Shown: positions 30,071 through 37,126 of the stretch, one piece after another
Layout: each line of letters begins with the position of its first letter
Numbering within the stretch: the stretch's first letter is position 1
IMG/VR virus record: IMGVR_UViG_3300022745_000080
Location: 1 to 39,717 of that record
DNA from: a virus
Strand: one strand, 5' to 3'
Length of the DNA stretch: 39,717 bases
Position numbers and translations under genes: made by a program
The notes under the pieces: generated by a model
Told to the model about the DNA's origin: nothing
The model's database searches: none
The model's input: the letters and a program-made list of their open reading frames with translations, nothing else

Positions 30071-32326
30071 CTAATTTTTGCCAATTTTTGCCCAAAATCT
30101 CACCCTTTCGCCCTCATTTCTTGACCTCACGTTGGCATAGCCCAAAAATCTCAGGCATTTTGCGATCCTCATTTGGTCCCCGCGAGAAAACCCACCGGCA
30201 CTCGTGTCACCCTCAAGACCCCTGATAAAGTTGAAAACGTCCAATGCTTTAAAGTTTTGAGGCCTCTTGGCCACAAATTCTCGGACTTCATCGAGCCATT
30301 CGTCGGCTTGATACCGCTCACGCTGTTGCTCAATTGCCATCATTTCAACGTCTTTTTCTTCAAGGTAAAGATCCTCACCGCCTAAATAATAGGCAAATGC
30401 TTCGGCCCACAATTGGTCCTTATCAGCCTTGAGTTTTTCCCGGTCCAAGGCACCCACCACAACAGGCCAAAAACGGCGGTTGCCAGTTTCATCCTGTAAA
30501 TACTCACTTTGATTTGTGGTACCAATAAAAATGCACTGACGTGGGAAGGTCTCAGCCTTTCGCTCATAAGCAAGCCGGGCTCGGTCCTCAGTCTTACTCA
30601 AGAAAGCTTTCAAGCTCTCCGCATCAGCCCTGTGGGCTGGGGTCATTTCAGGTAACTCAATGATCCAACAATTTTGAATATTGTTGATTGTGTCCTTATT
30701 ATTGGGGTCAATGTGAGTGGCTGAAGTCCATGGGTCACTCAATATTGAAATGGCTGAGGACTTCCCCACCCCTTGGCCACCCTCAAGCACAAGCACACAG
30801 TCAAATTTGCACCCAGGTTTTACCACACGCGCAACCGCCGCCACAAGAGTCTTGCGCCCAACAGCTTCAACATATTTGTCAGGCCCAACAGCGTCCAAGT
30901 AGTCGAAGAGCCAACGTGAAAGCCTGGGTTTACCGTCCCAAGTGAGGCTCATCAAATAATCTTTAACCGGGTGATAAGCGTTTTTATGTGCAAGAAAAGT
31001 GACGGTCTTGATGATCTCATCCTCAGAGGGATCAATCTTGAAATGAGTCTGAAGCCAAATCTTTGCACGGGTGAGGTCCACGTTTGAAATCTCTTTACCT
31101 GTGGCGGTTTGCCCAGGCAAAACCCACGGTGGCTCAGCCCCATAAAACACCCCACCAAAAAATTCATTAAACAAAAAGGTTTTTGGCTTCAGTGCATTTT
31201 CCAAAATCAGAGCTCTGTTTTTTGATGAGTTTTTATTGACCCCTTGTTGGGTCTTATCCAAGCGGTCACGCCAAGTGATAAGCCCCTCAACCTGGGCTTG
31301 TGCCTCGGCTTCACTGAGCTCAGGCTCATCAATCATTTCATCATCACCAAATTCATTTGCAGCACTAAACTCAACCTTCACTTTTTGTACTTGGTTGATA
31401 AGCCACTGGGCGGCCCGCTCTCTGTTGCCGCCCCACTTTTCAAGAGCCTTTTCACTGATCGCGTTTTCACTGTCAGTAAGGATTGAAACAATTTGGTCAA
31501 CACTAAGATCAGCCCCCACAAGGGCGTTGATTGCAGCAAATAAAGCTGATGAGCGGTCCCCGCCGTATTCGTCAAGCCCGTCACCAATTGTGATGAGCCC
31601 GATCATCTTAGGGCTAAGTCCCGCATCAGTGAGAGTCATCAAATCCCACTCGACAAACTTAAAAGCCAAGTTTGTGGTAGCTTGACTCACCTTTTTGAAT
31701 TTTCTTGGGCTGTATTCGATCAAATCATCAACGCTTTCAAGTCTATTTTTCCAAGTGTATTCACGCCCTGAGTCCGGGTGAATTGAGGGCGGCATGACCG
31801 CTTGTGAACCGCTGCCAAGAAAAGTGATTTCCCATGCCCGTGCTAAGCGCCAACCGGCCTCAAGTTCACTTGGTAAAAATTCAGCCCGGTCTTGGATTGA
31901 TGGGGCCCGTGAGGGCATCAAAGTCCTTACCCGGTGGGCACTCTCAGCAATCTGAAAGCGGTTTAAGGGTTCATGCACCTTTGCATAAATATGCAAAGAG
32001 TATTCATTGCGCCCTGAGATCACGGTTGGTGAAAACTCCCAATCAGGAAAGGCCACGCTCAGGGCTTTTTCCATTTCAATCTTGTGGGCGTCCTCGGTTG
32101 ACTTCATGTCACAGTCAATGACACATAAATAAAAGCCATCTTTTAATTTTGACGGCTTCCCCGGTCTCACCCCACAATTAAACCCAGGTTTGTATTGGTC
32201 CCGAAGCTCGGGCCAAGTCTTTGTTTTTAAATTGGTCCAACGCTTTTCAATTGGCACCTTGCTATTCTCTTTCAGCCAGATCACTGAAAGGCCCATGTTG
32301 ACAAATGGCTTGAGGCTCTCAAGCAT
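30071..32326 (-). CDS. prim-pol / VapE-type primase-helicase
   Basis: 751 residues from ATG 32326, which has GAGGGGG 5-6 bases upstream; a GTG at 32341 is less likely. The N-terminal 200 residues look like a bifunctional primase-polymerase domain (NCGVRPGKP, VIDCDMK with the metal-binding Asp pair, then SGRNEYSLHIYAK). The C-terminal half is a virulence-associated E (VapE) helicase: WDGKPRLSRWL, Walker A GGQGVGKSS near residues 514-522, Walker B WIIELPEM near 555, then TTNQSEYLQDETGNRRFWPV. It probably opens and primes the origin. The C-terminal iteron lies 3 bases behind its stop. Confidence 0.88.
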   Translation of the reverse strand: MLESLKPFVNMGLSVIWLKENSKVPIEKRWTNLKTKTWPELRDQYKPGFNCGVRPGKPSKLKDGFYLCVIDCDMKSTEDAHKIEMEKALSVAFPDWEFSPTVISGRNEYSLHIYAKVHEPLNRFQIAESAHRVRTLMPSRAPSIQDRAEFLPSELEAGWRLARAWEITFLGSGSQAVMPPSIHPDSGREYTWKNRLESVDDLIEYSPRKFKKVSQATTNLAFKFVEWDLMTLTDAGLSPKMIGLITIGDGLDEYGGDRSSALFAAINALVGADLSVDQIVSILTDSENAISEKALEKWGGNRERAAQWLINQVQKVKVEFSAANEFGDDEMIDEPELSEAEAQAQVEGLITWRDRLDKTQQGVNKNSSKNRALILENALKPKTFLFNEFFGGVFYGAEPPWVLPGQTATGKEISNVDLTRAKIWLQTHFKIDPSEDEIIKTVTFLAHKNAYHPVKDYLMSLTWDGKPRLSRWLFDYLDAVGPDKYVEAVGRKTLVAAVARVVKPGCKFDCVLVLEGGQGVGKSSAISILSDPWTSATHIDPNNKDTINNIQNCWIIELPEMTPAHRADAESLKAFLSKTEDRARLAYERKAETFPRQCIFIGTTNQSEYLQDETGNRRFWPVVVGALDREKLKADKDQLWAEAFAYYLGGEDLYLEEKDVEMMAIEQQRERYQADEWLDEVREFVAKRPQNFKALDVFNFIRGLEGDTSAGGFSRGDQMRIAKCLRFLGYANVRSRNEGERVRFWAKIGKN

Positions 32327-32358
32327 AAAAATCCCCCTCACAAAAATTTGAGTTTAAT

Positions 32359-32631
32359 TCAGTCCCAGAATGAAAACTTAAGTTGGCGCTCATCACCCCA
32401 CTTTTTGGTGTGGCGCTTGAAATAAGGGGTGTAAATCCCTTCCCAGGATAGCTCATTATAAGAGAGCAAAATCAGTTTCCTTGCATTGTGAGGCTCGGGT
32501 GTAGTTTGCCAGTTTTTCCATTTGTAAACTGTTGTGTCATCAACACCAAGGCTCAAGGCAATCCTTTCAACCCCAGCCCTTTTGATAAAATCCTCAATTG
32601 TAAATAATCCATTCAGTGAGCTTTCAGCCAC
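32359..32631 (-). CDS. small HTH DNA-binding protein
   Basis: 90 residues, starting GTG 32631 with GAGGGG 6-7 bases upstream. Residues 16-50 form a helix-turn-helix (AGVERIALSLGVDDTTVYKW) like Cro or YdaS-type proteins; the tail is basic and aromatic. It faces the SNF2 helicase gene across a 114-base divergent region, so it is the natural candidate regulator of the switch between the two units. No autoregulation data can be read from sequence alone. Confidence 0.72.
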   Translation of the reverse strand: MAESSLNGLFTIEDFIKRAGVERIALSLGVDDTTVYKWKNWQTTPEPHNARKLILLSYNELSWEGIYTPYFKRHTKKWGDERQLKFSFWD

Positions 32632-32745
32632 TTAACACCCCTCGTTGGTTGATTTGTTTATTTTTCTTGACTGAAAAGAAATCAAAATTTAGTGATCAAG
32701 TCCAGAAAAAACGACAATAAAAGATTTGACTTGAGGGGTTAGGCA
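32632..32745. promoter_or_regulatory. divergent promoter/operator region
   Basis: Both major transcription units begin here. For the minus strand, TTGATT and AATAAA are 17 bases apart and would start transcription about 30 bases before the HTH gene. For the plus strand, TTGACT at 32667 is a -35 candidate, but its -10 is poor. TCAAGTC (32696-32702) and GACTTGA (32728-32734) form an inverted repeat that may be an operator. Both flanking genes have GAGGGG ribosome sites at the edges. Confidence 0.5.
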
Positions 32746-34362
32746 ATGGGGCTTTTGATATTTGAAAAAGACCTAAACACGTTTGTGTTTAGATGCACTT
32801 TCAGCGAAAAGGACATCCCCAAGCGAGCCGGTTTTAAGTGGGACAATGACAACAAAGTTTGGCATGAGCCTGACCATGCAAGAGCTTTTAAATTGATTGA
32901 ATTTGCAACCGACTCAGCAAAGAATGAAATCAATAAAAGAACAGGTATAAGTTTTAAGATCCCACCCATCATTGCAAAGAGTGGGGTAAAACTGATGAAG
33001 CATCAACATGAAGCGGTTGACTTCATCTTGGCAAGAAAAAACGCTTACTATGCCGGTGACCCTGGGGTGGGAAAAACGGCGGTTGCCATCACTGTGGCCT
33101 CAACTCTTTGTTACACCACAGAGCACACCCCGCAAGTGTTGGTGATCTGCCCACCATTTTTGGCGCTCAACTGGGTTGAAGAGATCAAAAAGTTTGCACG
33201 TTTTCAACCCGCAAGCGTTGAAATAGTTGGGTCCATGAGACACAAGCTCTCAGGTCGTGCCGCTTGGGTGATCTTACCAGACTCACTTTTACAGAGTGAG
33301 CTTGTGCGAGAGAATATCATTGAGCATGGCAACTTTGACATCCTCATTGCTGATGAGGCCCACAGGTTTAAGAATGAAAAAGCGGTAAGGACCAAAGCCC
33401 TTTATGGCCACAATGCCAAGCGAAAAGGCATCACGGGGCTCATCACTGTGGCAAGACGTGTGCTTTTGCTTAGTGGGACGCCGATGCCAAACAGACCCAT
33501 TGAGCTCTTTCCTTGTATCAATGCCCTTGCACCCCATCTTATTTATGGCATGACGATTTTTGAGTATGGGCTCAGGTATTGCCAAGGTCAAAGGACTGAG
33601 TGGGGATGGGATTTCTCAGGGGCAAGCAATGTGCAAGAGCTCCACGAGAGGGTCATCGGTACTCTGATGCTAAGACACAGCAAAGAGGATTGCCTCGACT
33701 TACCGGCAAAAATGATAAGAACTAAAAAGCTTCAAAGTGACATCACTAAGAAAACTGAAAAGCTTTTGAAAAATGTCAGCGGTGAGGACATTGACAACAT
33801 ATTAGACAACCCCATGAGTGAGCTTGGTGAAATGGCCACACTGAGATCAGAGCTCTCACTTATCAAAGCTGATGCCGCGATTGATTTCATTGAGGGCGCT
33901 GTTGAAGAGTCAGGCAAGGTGCTTGTCTTTGCTTGGCACAAAAAGGCCATTGCTCACCTTGAGGTTAAGCTCACAAATATCTTCGGCCCCGACTCTGTGG
34001 TTGTCAATGATGGCTCTGTCAGCATGAAAGCTCGCCACACCAACGTGAGAGAATTTCAGGAAAATAAAAAGGTGAAAGTCATGATTGGCCAGATTGAAAC
34101 CATGGTTGGCATCACCCTCACCTCAGCTTATCGGGGTATATTTGTTGAGATGAGTTGGCAACCTGGACAAAATGAGCAAGCCATGGACCGTTTGCACAGG
34201 ATTGGCCAAACGGAAAAGGTCATCATTGATATTTTATCAATTGAGCATGACCTTGATGAGCGCGTTTTCAAGTCCTTAAAATACAAGGAAAAAACGATCA
34301 GTGAATTTTTAACCGGCGAAACCGCCAAAAAGAAAAGGGTGACCAATGACTTTGAACATTGA
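32746..34362 (+). CDS. SNF2-family (SMARCAL1-like) DNA helicase/translocase
   Basis: 538 residues. A short N-terminal module (FSEKDIPKRAGFKWDNDNKV) precedes the two RecA-like lobes: Walker A GDPGVGKT (residues 104-111), DEAH (203-206), LLSGTPMPNRP (motif III, near 243), and in lobe 2 VLVFAWHK, then QAMDRLHRIGQTEKV (motif VI, near 483). This resembles compact phage SNF2 proteins and the annealing helicase SMARCAL1, which rewinds or remodels DNA forks. First gene of the plus unit, with GAGGGG before the ATG. Confidence 0.92.
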   Translation: MGLLIFEKDLNTFVFRCTFSEKDIPKRAGFKWDNDNKVWHEPDHARAFKLIEFATDSAKNEINKRTGISFKIPPIIAKSGVKLMKHQHEAVDFILARKNAYYAGDPGVGKTAVAITVASTLCYTTEHTPQVLVICPPFLALNWVEEIKKFARFQPASVEIVGSMRHKLSGRAAWVILPDSLLQSELVRENIIEHGNFDILIADEAHRFKNEKAVRTKALYGHNAKRKGITGLITVARRVLLLSGTPMPNRPIELFPCINALAPHLIYGMTIFEYGLRYCQGQRTEWGWDFSGASNVQELHERVIGTLMLRHSKEDCLDLPAKMIRTKKLQSDITKKTEKLLKNVSGEDIDNILDNPMSELGEMATLRSELSLIKADAAIDFIEGAVEESGKVLVFAWHKKAIAHLEVKLTNIFGPDSVVVNDGSVSMKARHTNVREFQENKKVKVMIGQIETMVGITLTSAYRGIFVEMSWQPGQNEQAMDRLHRIGQTEKVIIDILSIEHDLDERVFKSLKYKEKTISEFLTGETAKKKRVTNDFEH

Positions 34363-34861
34363 AAGCATGAACCGACAAACCAAGGTAAAAATTTTGACCG
34401 CTGAGCTGATGAAAGCTCAAGCAATCGCTGAGCATTTTGAATTTCAACTTGCCGCTCTTGATAAGCCCGAAGCCGAAACCAAGGGACAAGATGTAAAAAC
34501 CCCTGACACTGAGGCACCAAAAGTCGAGACGAAAAAGAGCGGCAAGCCTTCACCCACCACAAAGAAAACGGCCAAGTCTGTGGCTGTTGTTGAGCCTGAA
34601 AATGAGGTTGATGATGTCATTGAAGCAAGTGAAGAGGAAATCCATGAGGTTGAAGCTGTTGAGTCCGATGACACCGAGTCAGAGGAAAGCTCTGAAATCT
34701 CTGATGATGAAATCAGAAAACTCCTCATTGAATATGCAAAGCGAAAAAATGACCCAACAGCCGCCGCCAAAACTGTGGCCAAGTACAAGGTGCAAAAATC
34801 AAAACAGTTGAACCAACGTCAACGCGCTGAAATCAAGCACATGGTTGAGGGCTTTCAATAA
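34346..34861 (+). CDS. acidic low-complexity protein
   Basis: 171 residues. Residues 10-40 are helical, 40-80 are Pro/Lys/Thr-rich and disordered, 80-120 are a run of Glu/Asp/Ser, and 120-171 form a basic helix pair (RKLLIEYAKRKNDPTAAAKT). It overlaps the helicase stop by 17 bases, with AAGGG upstream of the ATG, and its stop shares a base with the next start. Placed with replication genes, it could be a DNA mimic or a partner of the nuclease, but the family is not recognised. Confidence 0.6.
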   Translation: MTLNIESMNRQTKVKILTAELMKAQAIAEHFEFQLAALDKPEAETKGQDVKTPDTEAPKVETKKSGKPSPTTKKTAKSVAVVEPENEVDDVIEASEEEIHEVEAVESDDTESEESSEISDDEIRKLLIEYAKRKNDPTAAAKTVAKYKVQKSKQLNQRQRAEIKHMVEGFQ

Positions 34862-35988
34862 TGTCAACAGCACCCCACAAAGAGCGCAAGCACTCAAGGA
34901 TTAGCCCCTCAAAGTCTGAGCGTTGGCTGAATTGTCCCGCGAGTGTTTGCCTTGAAGAGAAATACCCCGAGCAACCCGAGAGCCCCTGGGCTCTTGAGGG
35001 CACCAAAGCGCATGAAGCACTTGAGAAATTTTTGCGCCGCTTTTTGAAAAATGGGCGGCGGCATGGACTGTTTGAAGGGGATGACCTCTTTGACTCTGTG
35101 GGGGTAGCATTTGATTTCATCCTTGAAGAGCGGGCCAAGCTTTCAGGCTGTGAGCTTTTAATCGAAGAAAAAGTTGATTGCTCTTTTATTGACCCCGAGC
35201 TTACAGGCTCACTTGACGTGGCCTTGGTGCAACCGTTTGGGCTCTTGCACGTCATGGACTACAAGCACGGCGCTGGCATTTCAGTTGACCCAGTTAAAAA
35301 CACACAGCTTTTAATTTATGCCATTGGTATTGCTGAAAAGTACGGGTGGGATTTTGAGGACGTGCGGCTCACAATCATCCAACCCCGTGCAAGAGATTGT
35401 GGCGGGATCAAGCATTGGGACCTAAGCATTGATGAGCTCAAGGCTTGGGTGCCGATATTTGATAAAGGCATCAAGAGGACCAAGGCTTTAAACGCTAAGC
35501 CATTTGCTGGGGATTGGTGTAAGTATTGCCGGGCCTCGGTTGATTGCCCAGCCCTTGGCAAAAAGTCTTTGGCTGAAGCTAAGATTGAGTTCACTGACAT
35601 TGATAAACCGGCAAAGCTTCCAGATATTTCAAAGATGACACCCGAGCAACTCGGTAAGGTCCTTGATGTTTCAAAGGTCATTGAAATTTGGCTCAGTGAT
35701 GTCAGGGCTTTTGCTGAGGACAAACTTAAAAACGGCGGGGAAGTTAAGGGCTGGGGGCTTGTGCCAAAGAGATCATACAGAGTTTGGAAAGATCCGAAAA
35801 AAGCCGCTTCAGTTTTTGGCCTAATTGTGAAGGATGCTTTTGTCACAGACTTAAAATCACCGGCACAGATGGAAAAAGAAAAAGACGTGCATGGCAAAAA
35901 GGATATCAAAAAGCTTGTTGCTGAGCACACCACAACAGTCTCAAACGGGGTCACCCTTGGTAAGACTGAGAAAATTTTGGAGTTTTAA
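34861..35988 (+). CDS. DUF2800 RecB/Cas4-like nuclease
   Basis: 375 residues. RecB-type core: Asp119 in GSLDVAL, Asp133 and Lys135 in VMDYKHG, and Gln149 in QLLIYA, the PD-(D/E)XK order. Four cysteines, Cys25 in LNCPAS and Cys220/Cys223/Cys229 in WCKYCRASVDC, match an iron-sulfur cluster site as in Cas4/AddB. DUF2800 proteins occur in a conserved phage set with DUF2815 and family A polymerase. Likely a DNA-end processing nuclease for replication-linked recombination (family knowledge). Confidence 0.85.
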   Translation: MSTAPHKERKHSRISPSKSERWLNCPASVCLEEKYPEQPESPWALEGTKAHEALEKFLRRFLKNGRRHGLFEGDDLFDSVGVAFDFILEERAKLSGCELLIEEKVDCSFIDPELTGSLDVALVQPFGLLHVMDYKHGAGISVDPVKNTQLLIYAIGIAEKYGWDFEDVRLTIIQPRARDCGGIKHWDLSIDELKAWVPIFDKGIKRTKALNAKPFAGDWCKYCRASVDCPALGKKSLAEAKIEFTDIDKPAKLPDISKMTPEQLGKVLDVSKVIEIWLSDVRAFAEDKLKNGGEVKGWGLVPKRSYRVWKDPKKAASVFGLIVKDAFVTDLKSPAQMEKEKDVHGKKDIKKLVAEHTTTVSNGVTLGKTEKILEF

Positions 35989-35990
35989 AA

Positions 35991-36218
35991 ATGGAAACTA
36001 AGTTAAGAGGGACCTGGGCATCATACAGGGATGAAAAAGACAAAAATTTGTTTAGATGCAACCCTGATGAAATGGCAACAAAAATCATCAAGGACGGTTG
36101 GGGCAACTTCCCGCGAGTCATTGGCAATAAAAGAGCCATGGAACTTTGTATTCTCGCCGAAGCCTATCTTAGTTATCGTGACAAGGACAAAATGAAAACT
36201 CCACGGAAAAGCAAATGA
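35991..36218 (+). CDS. hypothetical small protein
   Basis: 75 residues, charged and helical, with MATKIIKDGWGNFPRVIGNK suggesting a small DNA- or protein-binding domain. GGAG lies 8 bases before the ATG, and the stop overlaps the next start (ATGA). Family unknown. Confidence 0.55.
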   Translation: METKLRGTWASYRDEKDKNLFRCNPDEMATKIIKDGWGNFPRVIGNKRAMELCILAEAYLSYRDKDKMKTPRKSK

Positions 36219-36388
36219 ATGAAAACAGACTCACCACAGTTGAAAAAGCCCACATTGAAAAGGTGCTCAAGCTCACTAAGTACAACAAATCAAAAGCGGC
36301 AAAAGAGCTTGGTATTGTGCGGTCAACGCTTTGGAAAAAGTTAAGAGAGCACAACATTAAGGTGCCAAATTGGTGGGAAATTTTATGA
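36215..36388 (+). CDS. tiny Fis-type HTH protein
   Basis: 57 residues beginning MNENRLTTVEKAHIEKVLKL. The piece KSKAAKELGIVRSTLWKKLR has the classic Fis/HTH_8 spacing found at the end of NtrC-like activators, here as a free protein. ATG overlaps the previous stop (ATGA), and its own stop overlaps the next ATG. It probably binds DNA as a dimer; the target is unknown. Confidence 0.75.
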   Translation: MNENRLTTVEKAHIEKVLKLTKYNKSKAAKELGIVRSTLWKKLREHNIKVPNWWEIL

Positions 36389-36537
36389 GGTTCTTACTCT
36401 GTCAACTGGGCTTTCACAAATGGATTTCGCCCATCTATTTGCCGCACCTGAGGCGCTGTGTTTATTGTGGCACTGATAAATTTGTAAAACCAAAACAACC
36501 CAAAATGGGAAAGGAAAAAGACAATGCAAAATTTTAA
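36385..36537 (+). CDS. small zinc-knuckle protein (DUF1660-like)
   Basis: 50 residues beginning MRFLLCQLGFHKWISPIYLP. Cys6, the LGFHKW motif and CVYCG (Cys25/Cys28) match the pattern of small prophage proteins in DUF1660, with a Cys/His/Cys/Cys metal site. The C-terminal 18 residues are basic. ATGA coupling on the 5' side; the next gene starts inside its 3' end. Function is unknown in the family. Confidence 0.65.
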   Translation: MRFLLCQLGFHKWISPIYLPHLRRCVYCGTDKFVKPKQPKMGKEKDNAKF

Positions 36538-37126
36538 ACCTGAGGTCAAAATTGATAAGGACAAAAAGAAAATTTTTATCAAGACCTCGATGTTTCGCGT
36601 GAGTTATCCAAATGTATTTGAAGCAAAAGCTATCCAAGAGGGTCAAGCCCCCAAGTATTCAATGGTGATGCTATTCCCAAAAAAGCACGACCTTAAGTGG
36701 CTGAAGGATGCCGTTGAACTTGCTCGAAAATTTCAGTTTGGTGACAAGGTGCCGAAGGGTTTTAAAAACCCACTCAAGGACGGGGACTCTGAGGACTATG
36801 CTGACCAACCCGGTTACAAGGGCATGATGGTTGTAAGTTGCTCAACCAATGCCAAGCGCAAGCCACAAATCATCAACAATAAAAAAGAACTGATCACCGA
36901 TGAGTCAGAGTTTTACCCAGGTTGCTGGGCCCGTGCCACTCTTACTTGTGCCGGGTATGATGCGGGCGGCGGCAAGGGCGTCACCTTTTATTTATCAAAC
37001 GTGCAAAAGATAAAAGATGATGAGTCATTTTCAACACGCCGAAACGCTGAGGATGATTTTGAAGAGTTTGAGTCAGAGGATGAAGGCTCAGAGGACTCAT
37101 CAAACTATGAGGACATGGACGTTTGA
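36524..37126 (+). CDS. DUF2815-type ssDNA-binding protein
   Basis: 200 residues. The pattern MFRVSYPNVFEAKAIQEGQA, KYSMVMLFPKK and GVTFYLSNVQKI, followed by a strongly acidic tail (EDDFEEFESEDEG), is that of DUF2815 proteins, regarded as OB-fold single-strand DNA-binding proteins of phages. An acidic C-terminus is used by SSBs to hold partners such as polymerase. It sits directly before the family A polymerase, sharing 4 bases. AAGGA lies 8 bases before the ATG. Confidence 0.82.
   Translation: MQNFKPEVKIDKDKKKIFIKTSMFRVSYPNVFEAKAIQEGQAPKYSMVMLFPKKHDLKWLKDAVELARKFQFGDKVPKGFKNPLKDGDSEDYADQPGYKGMMVVSCSTNAKRKPQIINNKKELITDESEFYPGCWARATLTCAGYDAGGGKGVTFYLSNVQKIKDDESFSTRRNAEDDFEEFESEDEGSEDSSNYEDMDV

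Noticed and set aside
29832-30095. Open frame on the minus strand across the repeat region
   Set aside because: It is composed of translated iterons and AT-rich DNA, overlaps the primase-helicase end, and has no ribosome site.
31236-31685. 149-codon open frame on the plus strand
   Set aside because: Lies wholly antisense within the primase-helicase gene; composition is that of a shadow frame.
32341-32341. GTG as start of the primase-helicase
   Set aside because: It is part of the GTGAGGGGG ribosome site that serves the ATG at 32326.
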